DNA of 64,000 nt from Sphingobacterium sp. ML3W (GTDB lineage Bacteria; Bacteroidota; Bacteroidia; Sphingobacteriales; Sphingobacteriaceae): the NCBI RefSeq assembly GCF_000747525.1, contig NZ_CP009278.1, forward strand, positions 2,294,001 through 2,358,000, written 5' to 3'. Under the pieces are notes generated by a model, which ran no database searches, was not told where the DNA came from, and saw only the letters and a program-made list of their open reading frames with translations. A program made the position numbers and the translations under genes. Shown in pieces: positions 50,415 through 60,400 of this stretch. Each line of letters opens with the position of its first letter. The first letter of the stretch is position 1.

Positions 50415-51113
50415 CTACTTTCCTTTTTTCTTGAGTTCTTTCATCAGATCTTCAAGATAGTCGGTTTGCACTTCCTGAATTTCTAATAACATCTTATTTT
50501 GATGCACCAGTAGATGGTCAATTTTGTCACTTAATAATTTTATTTCCAATTCTGCTTTCAGATTGATTTTATAGTCATGTTCACCTCTTATTCTGTCTTT
50601 CTGTTCTTGTCTATTTTGACTCATCATAATAATTGGTGCTTGGATGGCAGCTAGACAGGAGAGTATTAAATTGAGTAAAATAAAGGGATAAGGGTCAAAT
50701 GGTCGACTTGATAAAATTATTATATTGATAATCATCCATATTAAAATGAATGAAAAAAACGTAATAATAAAAAACCAGCTCCCTCCAAAAGCAGCAACTT
50801 TATCAGCAAGCTTTTGCCCTGTTGTAAGTTCAGTTTCTATTTCTTCCTGTATATTTTCTGAAAGGATAGAATTTTTTTGAATTGCATCTAGCACATCTTG
50901 ATCTATGACCGCTAATTCTCCTTTTTCTGTGCTTATAAGTGATGTCAGATAACGTCTTCGATACAGATTAAGTTCGTCCAATGAAATGTAATCGTCTCTT
51001 TTAATGTTAGGAAAGTCAACCCTTAATAAATTAAAAATTCCTTCTCTTACATCGCCAGCTCGTATTGCTTCACCTTCTGCTATGGCTATTTTTGTGATTG
51101 AACTGCTTTTCAT
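50415..51113 (-). CDS. DUF1003-domain membrane protein
   Basis: In this 232-residue protein an N-terminal soluble part is followed by two transmembrane helices in the DUF1003 pattern (DKVAAFGGSWFFIITFFSFILIWMIINII, FDPYPFILLNLILSCLAAIQAPIIMMSQNRQEQKDR). A C-terminal cytoplasmic coiled region (LEIKLLSDKIDHLLVHQNKMLLEIQ) ends the protein. The conserved FDPYPFILLNLxLS and MMSQNRQ are diagnostic. The function of DUF1003 is not established. It lies convergent with the ATPase gene and 38 bp downstream of the cupin gene on the same strand, so the two are probably co-transcribed. Confidence 0.88.
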   Translation of the reverse strand: MKSSSITKIAIAEGEAIRAGDVREGIFNLLRVDFPNIKRDDYISLDELNLYRRRYLTSLISTEKGELAVIDQDVLDAIQKNSILSENIQEEIETELTTGQKLADKVAAFGGSWFFIITFFSFILIWMIINIIILSSRPFDPYPFILLNLILSCLAAIQAPIIMMSQNRQEQKDRIRGEHDYKINLKAELEIKLLSDKIDHLLVHQNKMLLEIQEVQTDYLEDLMKELKKKGK

Positions 51114-51151
51114 TTTTCAAGTCTTTAAAGTACGAACCAATTATTAACTCC

Positions 51152-51496
51152 TTATAATTCATATCCGCTCTTGATTATTGTAGTTATCATTTTAAATTGT
51201 TCTTTTGCCGCAATTCGATGTTTAGCATGAGCAGGAATAATAATACTTTCACCAAATTTCAGCATGTTTATTTTACCATCAATAGTTACGGTAGCAACAC
51301 CATCAATGATCTGAACATAAATATCAAAAGCAGATGTTTCATCTTTCAACTCTCTGCCAATATCTAAAGAAGTAGCAGTAATGCTACCAGTTGTTTTATT
51401 TAAGATTGTTGTGTTTACCACAGCGTTTTGTACATAGTTAACCATTTCAACGGTTGAATGTACTTTACCTTTATCTAATTCGGGGTTTCTCTTCAT
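51152..51496 (-). CDS. Small cupin-domain protein
   Basis: This 114-residue single beta-barrel protein of the cupin type shows FDIYVQIIDGVATVTIDGKINMLKFGESIIIPAHAKHRIAAKEQFKMITTIIK. The PAHAKHR segment is the usual second cupin motif. The metal-binding His set of motif 1 is not evident, so it may be a binding rather than a catalytic cupin. It is cytoplasmic with no signal peptide. It precedes the DUF1003 gene, probably in the same transcript. The function is unknown. Confidence 0.8.
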   Translation of the reverse strand: MKRNPELDKGKVHSTVEMVNYVQNAVVNTTILNKTTGSITATSLDIGRELKDETSAFDIYVQIIDGVATVTIDGKINMLKFGESIIIPAHAKHRIAAKEQFKMITTIIKSGYEL

Positions 51497-51683
51497 TTTA
51501 ATTTATTTAGAGATTATTGAATGATGAAAAGAGTTGACGAAATCAAAGCCTACTTACTTACCATATTATTGTAAATAAAATATAGCGATAGAAATCAAGA
51601 CAAAGTTTCTTGAAAATTTGCATTGGTTTATTATACAATTAAATATTTTTATGGTATAATTAGTAGACGAAATTCCCTGTAAT

Positions 51684-52244
51684 TTATAGATCTTCTAAAT
51701 TTCTGCGCTGTCTATCAGGTAGGTTTTTGAAAAAAGTAGGAGTGAGTCCCGTTATTTTTTTAAATTGTTTAGATAGATGTGAAACACTGCAGTAGTGCAT
51801 TTTATAAGAGATTTCAGTTAGGTTTAATTCATCATATATAATCAGTTCCTTGATTTTTTCGACTTTGTGAAGTATGATAAAATGCTCTATTGTTATACCT
51901 TTTGTTTTTGAAAAGAGCTCCGCTAGGTAATGGTAGTTATGTTGGAGTTTTCCGCTCAGAAAATCAGAAAAATTTATATGAGGCAATTCATCTGCATAGT
52001 GAACTGTTTCAATAATAATATTAATTATTTTTTCAATAAGGAGGGCTTTTTTATCATCCATTAGTTCTAATCCTGATCGATGTAATGTTTCTTTAAGCCT
52101 ATTCTGAAGTGCTTTTGAAATAGGTTTTGCTAATTTTACTTCACCCAGTTCTATTTGATTGAATTCAATACCTAACTTATCCAGTTCAGACTTTACCATC
52201 ATTTTACAACGAAGGCTTACCATATTTTGAATAAATAATTTCAT
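51684..52244 (-). CDS. Short AraC-type helix-turn-helix regulator
   Basis: I chose the start at 52244 (MKLFIQNMVSLRCKMMVKSEL) over the longer open frame from 52325, whose first residues look like non-coding sequence. The 186-residue protein has the AraC DNA-binding domain at its C-terminus (HNYHYLAELFSKTKGITIEHFIILHKVEKIKELIIYDELNLTEISYKMHYCSVSHLSKQFKKITGLTPTFFK). A small N-terminal helical region replaces the usual sensor. This short form is common in Bacteroidota stress loci. The targets are unknown; the divergent BON gene 375 bp away is a candidate. Confidence 0.85.
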   Translation of the reverse strand: MKLFIQNMVSLRCKMMVKSELDKLGIEFNQIELGEVKLAKPISKALQNRLKETLHRSGLELMDDKKALLIEKIINIIIETVHYADELPHINFSDFLSGKLQHNYHYLAELFSKTKGITIEHFIILHKVEKIKELIIYDELNLTEISYKMHYCSVSHLSKQFKKITGLTPTFFKNLPDRQRRNLEDL

Positions 52245-52618
52245 ACTATTCAGTGTCAGGTTTCGGGTGAGTATTAGTGTGCAAAAAATTGAATGACAAA
52301 AATGTATATTATTATATTTCGTCAACGATTATATTTTAGTTCCTCAATGCTGCTTACCAATTTTGAATAAGACAGTTAAGTAATATTATACACTTCATTT
52401 CAGCAAATCGGACCTCCGCTCTATATACAATGTATTTTTTTTCATTTTGTTTTAATTACTTGATTATATATAGCGGTATGCTGTTTTTTTAGAAATAATT
52501 TAAGGTTTACAACCTACCAATTATACAACAAATATTTTTAAATGTACAACTGATACGGGTTTGTAAAACAGAACTTTATCTTGATCAATAAGTGGATTTT
52601 TTTTAAAAAAAATAGTAG

Positions 52619-53284
52619 ATGAAAACAGATACAGCATTACAGTTGGATGTTCAAAAGGCCATCCTATGGGAGCCTCTGCTAGATGAAGCAGAAATAGGTG
52701 TTACGGTTAAGAATGGTGTTGTTACACTTTCAGGTTATGTGGACAATTATGTAAAAAAACTAGAAGCTGAAAATGCCACAAAGCGTGTTATTGGTGTCAG
52801 GGCTTTAGCAGAAAATATCAAAGTAAAATTTGCTAGCTCTTTTTCAAGAACTGATGCCGAAATTGCTGATGAAGTACTTGTAGCACTAAAAAGAAACTGG
52901 TCTATTCCCAGTGAAAAAATTAGTGTAAAGGTTGAAGACGGCTGGGTTACATTGGATGGAGAACTGACATGGAACTATCAGAAGGAAGCTGCGCAACATG
53001 CTGTACATTATTTCGTAGGAGTTAAAGGAGTGGATAATAACATTAGGATCAAATCTGGTAGGAATGATGCAATTGAGAAGAAAGATATTGAACATGCTCT
53101 TAAAAGAAGTACTATAGATGATAGCAATATCAAGGTTTCAGTATCTGATAATGTGGTTACATTAAGTGGTACTGTTGATTCCTGGTATCAAAAAGGAGAG
53201 GCCGGTCGCATTACTTGGAACACACCTGGAGTTTCCCATGTGAAAAACGATCTGGATATCGACTACGAAATAGACTTCGGCTAA
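52619..53284 (+). CDS. Protein with three BON domains
   Basis: This 221-residue protein consists of three BON repeats at about residues 5-72, 78-145 and 150-217. Each has a helix followed by the strands (I)xVxVxxGxVTLxG (GVTVKNGVVTLSGYVDNY, SVKVEDGWVTLDGELTWNY, KVSVSDNVVTLSGTVDSWY). No signal peptide is seen, unlike OsmY, so it is probably cytoplasmic. BON domains bind phospholipid or other envelope ligands and are linked to osmotic stress. It sits upstream of the SDR remnant and the semialdehyde dehydrogenase in a stress-type cluster. Confidence 0.88.
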   Translation: MKTDTALQLDVQKAILWEPLLDEAEIGVTVKNGVVTLSGYVDNYVKKLEAENATKRVIGVRALAENIKVKFASSFSRTDAEIADEVLVALKRNWSIPSEKISVKVEDGWVTLDGELTWNYQKEAAQHAVHYFVGVKGVDNNIRIKSGRNDAIEKKDIEHALKRSTIDDSNIKVSVSDNVVTLSGTVDSWYQKGEAGRITWNTPGVSHVKNDLDIDYEIDFG

Positions 53285-53336
53285 GTCCTTAATTAAGTAA
53301 TAATACATTGAAGTAACAGGAAGTAAGGATGTTGAT

Positions 53337-53529
53337 ATGAAAAAACTGGAGAATAAAATAGCTATCATAACCGGCGGTTCAAGTAGTATCGGTAAAATAA
53401 CTGCTCAACTATTTTTAGATGAAGGAGCAAAAGTCATGTTGGTGAATCTTTCTGAAGAGCAATTAAAAGAAGCGGTGACAGAGTTGAGGAGTAAGCACGT
53501 TGATTGATGGTGGTATGTGTACGCAGTAA
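53337..53529 (+). pseudogene. Short-chain dehydrogenase gene with a large internal deletion
   Basis: The frame from ATG 53337 reads MKKLENKIAIITGGSSSIGK and continues to LRSKHVD, the Rossmann start of an SDR with the TGxxxxIG cofactor motif. It stops at 53507. In the next frame, 53500-53529 reads LIDGGMCTQ and then TAA, the usual C-terminal end (xDGGxxxQ) of the same family. About 180-200 residues, including the YxxxK active site, have been deleted between the two, with a frame change. Confidence 0.8.
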
Positions 53530-53611
53530 TCAAAAGATTATTTAAAGTGTAGTTGTATACCCATAGTGGCAAAATTGTAAAATAATGACAGCGTATTAAA
53601 AAATAAAGTTC

Positions 53612-54994
53612 ATGGCAATTCAAACCATAAATCCTTCCAATAATAGAATCATAAAGACCTATTACGAAATGAGCGGAGCAGCTGTGGACACAGCTGTTGG
53701 ACAAGCAACAAATGCTTTTCAAGAATGGAAGAAAACAGATTATAAAGCCAGAGCACAACTGCTCCATAATGTTGCTGGTCTGCTTCGGAAAAATAAGAAA
53801 GAACTTGCAAAGTTGATTACTTTAGAGATGGGTAAATTACTTATTCACGCAGAAGGGGAGATAAAACTGAGCGCTGAAATTTTTGATTATTATGCTAAAA
53901 ATTCGGAAAAGATGCTCGCTGATGAAGTGCTGAATCCAGTTCACGGTAAGGCGTTTATAAGAAATAGCCCTATCGGTGTATTGCTCGGTATTCAGCCATG
54001 GAATTTTCCATTTTACCAAATAGCTCGATTTGCTGCACCTAATATAATGATTGGTAATACCCTATTGATAAAACATGCATCCATTGTGCCGCAATGTGCT
54101 TTAGCTATAGAGGAATTATTCAAGCAGGCCGGTGCTCCGGATGGATTGTACACCAATCTTTTGATTTCTAAGGAGCGGGTAGCTGCATTGGTTGCAGATA
54201 TAAGAGTCAAGGGAGTTTCGCTCACCGGTAGCGAAAAAGCGGGGGCCAGCGTAGCGATAGAGGCCGGCAAGCACATTAAAAAATCAGTACTTGAATTAGG
54301 TGGAAGTGATGCATTTATTATACTTGAAGATGCTGATATAGATAAAGCTGTGGAATGGGCTGTGGTAGGAAGGATTAACAATAATGGGCAATGTTGTGTG
54401 GCGTCAAAGCGCTTTATCGCCGTGGAAAGTATTGTTAATGAATTTTTAGAAAAATTCAAAATTAAAATGGCTGCATTGGTATTGGGGGATCCTATGGATG
54501 CGGAGACAAACTTAGGTCCGCTATGTACAGAGCAAGCCGCCGTAAAAATCGTTGATCAGGTAAAAAGAGCGGTTGAAGGTGGTGCAAAAGTTCTGTTGGG
54601 TGGAAAAAGACCAGATAGAGATGGAGCTTATATGCAAGCCACTATTCTCACCGATATAGAACCAGGAAACCCGGTTTATTACGAAGAATTTTTTGGTCCT
54701 GTCGCGCTTTTCTTTAAGGTAAAGAATGAAGAAGAAGCCATTGCTTTAGCTAATGATTCACCTTTTGGATTAGGAGGTTCGGTATTTACGCAGGATATTG
54801 AAAGAGGGAAGCGCGTAGCCGATCAGATCGATACCGGAATGGTCTTTATTAATCATCCAACCTGGACGCAAGCCGATCTGCCATTTGGCGGGACAAAAGG
54901 TTCTGGATATGGAAGAGAAATGGCAGAGTTGGGATTACAGGAATTCGTGAATAAAAAACTGATCAGAATAAGTGAATTGACTGATCCCTTTTAG
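53612..54994 (+). CDS. NAD(P)-dependent succinate-semialdehyde dehydrogenase-like aldehyde dehydrogenase
   Basis: This 460-residue aldehyde dehydrogenase has LGIQPWNFPFYQ, cofactor Lys in LLIKHA (K154), SLTGSEKAG, general-base E228 in LELGGSDAF, nucleophile C262 in NNNGQCCVASKRF, and EEFFGPVA. Overall similarity is to the GabD/SSADH group that oxidises succinate semialdehyde or similar aldehydes to acids. It is cytoplasmic. It lies in line with the BON and deleted SDR genes and may share their transcript. Which aldehyde and which cofactor are used cannot be settled from the sequence. Confidence 0.88.
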   Translation: MAIQTINPSNNRIIKTYYEMSGAAVDTAVGQATNAFQEWKKTDYKARAQLLHNVAGLLRKNKKELAKLITLEMGKLLIHAEGEIKLSAEIFDYYAKNSEKMLADEVLNPVHGKAFIRNSPIGVLLGIQPWNFPFYQIARFAAPNIMIGNTLLIKHASIVPQCALAIEELFKQAGAPDGLYTNLLISKERVAALVADIRVKGVSLTGSEKAGASVAIEAGKHIKKSVLELGGSDAFIILEDADIDKAVEWAVVGRINNNGQCCVASKRFIAVESIVNEFLEKFKIKMAALVLGDPMDAETNLGPLCTEQAAVKIVDQVKRAVEGGAKVLLGGKRPDRDGAYMQATILTDIEPGNPVYYEEFFGPVALFFKVKNEEEAIALANDSPFGLGGSVFTQDIERGKRVADQIDTGMVFINHPTWTQADLPFGGTKGSGYGREMAELGLQEFVNKKLIRISELTDPF

Positions 54995-55074
54995 CTTCTT
55001 CCTACTGCTATTAAAAAAAAATCGATAAAAAATTTATCTACTGCTAAGTCTAACTTAAAGGTAGCATCATTTTA

Positions 55075-55168
55075 TACCCGTTAGGGTATAATTTGTCTTG
55101 TTTTTGAGTTTTTATACCTGATAGGGTATAAAAATGGTGAATTTCTATATTGTATACCCTAACTGGTA
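55075..55168. promoter_or_regulatory. Second array of three TACCC-N4-GGGTA palindromes phased at 40 bp
   Basis: TACCCGTTAGGGTA (55075-55088), TACCTGATAGGGTA (55115-55128) and TACCCTAACTGGTA (55155-55168) start exactly 40 bp apart, with spacer and TATAATTTGT flank like the array at 24161-24254. A degenerate fourth site lies at 55222-55235. No hipB-like gene follows here; the next 400 bp up to the sigma factor gene holds only a long hairpin (55322-55376). Confidence 0.75.
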
Positions 55169-55321
55169 TAATTTGTGGATAAAACATCGAATAAACGATT
55201 GACTTTGGTTGGTAAATTTTATACCCTTTCTGGGTTCAATTACGAAGGCGGAGATATCTTGCAGACCGTGCTGATACCTGCCTTCTCAACGTTGTGTGCT
55301 ATAAGTATACCCCATTCTTTC

Positions 55322-55376
55322 GTGTTCATTATATCTAATCGTTCACGATACATGAACGATCAGATATAATGAACAC
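55322..55376. repeat. Near-perfect 55-nt hairpin
   Basis: GTGTTCATTATATCT (55322-55336) pairs exactly with AGATATAATGAACAC (55362-55376). Inside it, ATCGTTCA (55338-55345) pairs with TGAACGAT (55353-55360), leaving one A-C mismatch and a 7-nt loop. No T run follows, so it is not a normal terminator. It could be a protein-binding palindrome or the remains of a small mobile element. Confidence 0.85.
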
Positions 55377-55583
55377 AATCTAAATAGACAATTTACTTTT
55401 CGTTACTGATTTGGTTGAATTTAGTTTTTAAGTGTCTCTTCAATAGTTAATCCAAATGTAGAAGGTATTTACATTTAAGAGTATGCTTTTTTACCGTGTA
55501 TAGCTTTTAATATTTTTATTTTGAAAAATTTATCTCTACCTTAACTTTAACGTTCATGCCAATTAAATGTTAAACCAATAGTG

Positions 55584-56174
55584 ATGTCTCCAAAAGAAAT
55601 AGCTACACTCGAAAAATTGAAGGATGGAGATTTAGCTTCATTTAATGATATTTATTTTCAATATTCTCCAAAGATTTATGTGAGGTTGATCAAATTGGTG
55701 AAAGATCAAGTTATTGCAGAAGAAATCTTGCAGGATGTATTTACAAAAGTATGGGTCAACCGCACTAAGATCGATCCTGCTAAAGGTTTTGTGTCTTTCC
55801 TCAATCATATTTCGGATAATCTGGCTATTGATTTTTTTCGGAAAGTGCAGCGGGATAAAGCGCTGCAATTAGAGCTGTGGGTATCTGCAGTAGAGTTGTA
55901 TTATCATACGGAAGAACATGTTTTTTTTAAAGATACGCAGGACATTTTAACAAAGGCAATCGATTCGTTGAGTCCAAAACGCAAAGAAATATTGATGCTC
56001 AATAAGTTTCATGAAAAAAGCTATAAAGAAATTGCCGAAGAGCTGGGTATTTCTGTTTCCACTGTTAGCAATCAATTGGTGAATGCACTAAAAGATATCA
56101 AAGAATATATTCGTAAAAACTACCGTAACGAGGCTATAATCAGCTTTTTGGCCACTCTACTATTTAAAATATAA
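55584..56174 (+). CDS. ECF-type RNA polymerase sigma-70 factor (Bacteroidota FecI-like)
   Basis: This 196-residue sigma factor (ATG 55584 is preferred over the GTG one codon earlier) shows region 2 (FNDIYFQYSPKIYVRLIKLVKDQVIAEEILQDVFTKVWVNR) and region 4 (SLSPKRKEILMLNKFHEKSYKEIAEELGISVSTVSNQLVNALKDIKEYIRKN). It belongs to the Bacteroidota expansion group that works with FecR-type anti-sigma factors to switch on SusC/SusD loci. The FecR gene follows 90 bp later, then SusC and SusD, so it probably controls the operon at 57433-64000. Confidence 0.93.
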   Translation: MSPKEIATLEKLKDGDLASFNDIYFQYSPKIYVRLIKLVKDQVIAEEILQDVFTKVWVNRTKIDPAKGFVSFLNHISDNLAIDFFRKVQRDKALQLELWVSAVELYYHTEEHVFFKDTQDILTKAIDSLSPKRKEILMLNKFHEKSYKEIAEELGISVSTVSNQLVNALKDIKEYIRKNYRNEAIISFLATLLFKI

Positions 56175-56264
56175 AAAAAAAGTGAAATACCGATAGTGTG
56201 TTTCTTTCGGACAGACGTATAGAGAGTTAAATACAGCAATGTATCCAACTAATTATAAACTGTT

Positions 56265-57359
56265 TTGAAAGGACATATTTTTAAATATAAGCTGCAAGAG
56301 TATATTCATAATAGACTCGACCTAAAGGAATATGAGGCATTCTTTGATGAATTGAATGTGGTGGATCCTATTCTGCTTCAACAATGGGTTGCAGAAATTT
56401 TAGAGGAGAAAGAGGATGATGCAAGTCATCGTATTCCAATTCCTGACCTTTCCAAAGTTCATAAACAGGTACTTCAAAATGTTTATGAGATAGATCCTCC
56501 AGTAACGGGAACAACTCGAAAAATGACGTATTGGATGTGGGCATCTAGTGCGGCGGTATTCCTTTGTGTGCTTTCTCTGCTCTATATATTCAATTTTAAA
56601 ACACCTAGCGAAGTCAATGACAGGTCCAGGTTGTTTGCGTATGAAAATACCCATTCTTATACGATCGATATGCAGCTGCCTGATAGTTCCATAGCTATTC
56701 TGTATCCAAATGCTAAGATCAGCTACGTGCTGAACGAGGAAGGGGACCGAGAAATTAAACAATTGCAGGGAAAGGTGATTTACAAAGTACATAAGAATCC
56801 AAAATCTCCTTTTACGGTTAATTATCGGGACTATGTCACGAAGGCGCTAGGTACGGTATTTAGTGTAGATCCTAAATCGGATGAAAATATACTGATTAAA
56901 CTTCTGGAGGGCAAGGTTTCAGTTGGCCATTTTGATGCGCTACCAAAAGATCTGGTATACCTGAATGCGAATGAAGAGGTGGAAGTTGATTTGAAGTTGC
57001 ATAAAATGACCAAATTGTCGGAGAAGGTATTGGAAAAATCTCGTTTAGCACGTGTTGATAAAAAGCTGAGTGAGCTTATCCCTAGTTTTAACGCTAACGT
57101 AGCCTGGACCAATCAAGCAGTTGAATTTAGTCAAACCAAAAATACACAACTCTTACAGGTCATCGAAAATCTATATGAAGTATCGATTATCTGTGAAAGC
57201 CCGGAATTACTATCCAATTCATTTACGGGAAGCCTCAATAGAAAAGAGCCTCTTGAAAAATTCTTAACCAATTTCTGTCAATTAAATGGTTGCTCGTTCC
57301 GTCTTGATAATGGAATCGTCCATCTGAGCAATTTAATAAGAAAGGAGGGCCCAAATTAG
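56265..57359 (+). CDS. FecR-family anti-sigma factor
   Basis: This 364-residue inner-membrane protein has an N-terminal cytoplasmic sigma-binding part (1-86), one TM helix (about 88-110, YWMWASSAAVFLCVLSLLYIF) and a periplasmic FecR domain (about 130-215). The FecR domain includes MQLPDSSIAILYPNAKISY, REIKQLQGKVIYKVHKNPKSPFTV and TKALGTVFSV. A C-terminal DUF4974 follows (about 285-360). The start is a TTG at 56265, since no ATG is placed suitably in frame. It would hold the adjacent sigma factor inactive until a signal arrives from an outer-membrane receptor. Confidence 0.9.
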   Translation: MKGHIFKYKLQEYIHNRLDLKEYEAFFDELNVVDPILLQQWVAEILEEKEDDASHRIPIPDLSKVHKQVLQNVYEIDPPVTGTTRKMTYWMWASSAAVFLCVLSLLYIFNFKTPSEVNDRSRLFAYENTHSYTIDMQLPDSSIAILYPNAKISYVLNEEGDREIKQLQGKVIYKVHKNPKSPFTVNYRDYVTKALGTVFSVDPKSDENILIKLLEGKVSVGHFDALPKDLVYLNANEEVEVDLKLHKMTKLSEKVLEKSRLARVDKKLSELIPSFNANVAWTNQAVEFSQTKNTQLLQVIENLYEVSIICESPELLSNSFTGSLNRKEPLEKFLTNFCQLNGCSFRLDNGIVHLSNLIRKEGPN

Positions 57360-57432
57360 GAAATCAACCCGCAATTATGCCTAAAAAATAAAACGACCAG
57401 TTTTTAATTTTTAATAACCAATACTTAATATT

Positions 57433-60400
57433 ATGAAGCATATTTTAATCAAATTAATGCTAATGGGACAGCTATTCCTATACTTTTCGGTAGGATTTGC
57501 CCAATCCAACCTGAAAGTCAGTGGTAAGGTTGTGGATGCCGAAGGAAATTCTTTACCTGGTGCCAGCATCGACCTCATTCATGAAAAGACAAATAAGAAA
57601 GTGAATTTTGTTGCTGACAATGACGGATTATTCATCTTGAGCCCACTTACTGGAGGAGAAAGCTATTCCATTTTTGGACATCATATAGGTTATGCTGCCG
57701 ATTCTGTCAAACATTTTGTAGCTACTGCTAACAGTAAAAATACGATTCTTATTCGATTAAAAACCAATACGGGTACCATTGATGAAGTCGTGGTGATCGG
57801 TTATGGTTCTGTACAGAAAAAAGATTTGACAGGAGCTATTTCTACTGTATCTGGTAAGGATATACAAGTTCGTAAATCCACGCAATTATCCCAAGCATTG
57901 CAGGGTTCGGTACCAGGGGTTATGGTCACGAGGTCCAATAATGCCCCAGGTAGTACTGCTCAGGTACGTGTGAGGGGTATAACGACGATCACGGAGGGTG
58001 GGATGAACCCATTGATTATTTTGGATGGAGTTCCTATTGCAGATATGAATGCTGTGAACCCAAATGATGTTGAGAATATAACGGTGTTGAAAGATGCAGC
58101 TTCTGCTTCCATATATGGGGCTAGGGCAGCAGCAGGTGTGATTTTGATTACGTCAAAACGTGGTGAAGAGGGGAAAGTGGCGTTGGAATATAATGGCGAA
58201 TATGGTTTTGAAAAACCGACTAAGTTACCTGAATATGTAGATGCGGTTAGGTATTTACAATTAAGTAATGAGTTGCGCTGGAATGACAACAATAATAATG
58301 ACAATCAATATCCGATATATGGCAAAGATCTGATCGATAATTACCGACAAAATAATGCGGAAAATCCAGACCAATATCCAATGACAGATTGGAGAAAAAT
58401 GATTTTAAAGAATTCGGTTCCCCGGCAATCACATTTGCTCTCCGTTACAGGTGCCGGAAAAGCATTGCGCACGCGTTTTTCTCTTGGATATGACAATGCC
58501 GACGGCTTATATATCGATCGGAATTATAAACGTATCACTGCTCGTGTGAACAATGATGTGAAAATAAATGATTTTATTTCATCGATTATTGATATAAATT
58601 TTAAACGTAGCATAAACGAAAATCCTTCGATAGACCCCATGTATAGAATAGGAATAACAGCGCCTATTTATGCCGCACAGTGGCAAGATGGACCTGTAGC
58701 ATCAGGGAAAGATGGCGACAATATTTATGGAATGATTACCCAAGGTGGGTTTAAAAATTATCAGTATAATCAAATCGCTGGAAAATTGGCACTGGATGTG
58801 AAACCTTTGGATGGATTGAAATTGACAGGTGTTTTTTCGCCACTTTTGAATTTTGATAAATCGAAACTGTTTACCAAAAAAGTACCCTTTACGGCTTGGA
58901 ATAATCCGGCTCAAAACATTGGTTTTATCAATGGATATAATCAAACTAATCTGGATGAGAGTCGGGTAGAAAGCTATGAATATACTGCACAATTTTTAGC
59001 AAATTATCAAAAAAGCATTAAAAAGCATAACTTCAATGTGCTCGCCGGATATGAATCTTACTATTATTTTAATGAGAATCTGTCTGCCTCAAGAGATCAA
59101 TACCTATTGACCAATTATCCCTATCTAAATTTAGGTCCGCTCGAATTTAGAGATAATGGTGGTGGGGCATACGAAAATGCGTATCGCTCATATTTTGGAC
59201 GCATCATGTATAATTTTGCCGATAAATATTTTGTCCAAGCCAATGTTCGTTATGATGGTTCTTCACGCTTTGCTCCGCAATACCGTTGGGGTACTTTCCC
59301 TTCTTTTTCTGTCGGTTGGACCGTGAGTGAAGAAAGTTTTTTAAAGGATATTTCATGGGTTGACTTTTTAAAGATTAGGGCATCTTACGGTACGTTAGGT
59401 AATGAACGTATTGGTAATTATCCATATCAGGCACTACTGAAATTTGAAAACAGCTCCTTATTTTATAAAGGTAATGAAGCCGTTTCTGCTCAATCAGCAG
59501 CTCAATGGCAATATGCTATCCGTGATATTTCATGGGAAAAAACAGAATCGTTTGATGTAGGGTTGGATTATGTTGGTTTTGGGAATCGGTTGAATTTTAC
59601 TTTTGATTATTATAAGAAAATTACCAATGATATGTTACTGGAACTGCAGATACCGCAGTATATTGGGTTTGATAACCCAAATCAAAACACAGGTAAAATG
59701 CATACCAAAGGTTGGGAACTGGTGTTGGGATGGAAGGATAAAGTAGGTGATTTTAGTTATGGCGTAAACTTTAATCTCTCAGATTTTAAATCTGTGATGG
59801 GTGATCTTGGGGGGACAGAATTTTTAGGTGATCAAATTAAAATCGAAGGAAGCCAATTTAATGAGTGGTATGGTTATGTAGCGGACGGCTTATACCAGAC
59901 GCAAGAAGAGGTCAATAATTCAGCTGTGCTGAATGCGAATGTCAAAGCTGGTGATGTCCGATACCGCGATATCTCGGGACCTGAAGGTAAACCTGATGGG
60001 AAAATATCGCCAGAATATGATCGGATGCTGTTGGGAGGATCACTGCCACGATATATGTACGGTGGTATGTTGAATATTGGGTATAAAGATCTGAGTTTTT
60101 CCTTTGTATTTCAGGGAGTTGGGAAACAGCATGTTCGCCTCACAACCGATATGGTGCAACCCTATCAACAAAATTGGGGGAATTTTCCAATGATTTTAGA
60201 TGGCGAGACTTGGTCCAATTATAATACGGTAGAGCAGAACAACACTGCACGGTATCCCCGTTATTCTAATACTTCCGCTAATAACAATTACGCAATGTCC
60301 GATTTTTGGTTGTTTAATGGTCGTTATTTTAGATTGAAAACAATCGGAATCAATTATAATATCCCTTCTTCTCTCTTGACCAGATATAAAATCAAGGGAC

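Noticed and set aside
55175..55369. Plus-strand frame of 64 codons after the second palindrome array
   Set aside because: It has no recognisable domain, runs through a degenerate palindrome and the long hairpin, and has no HipB-like features.
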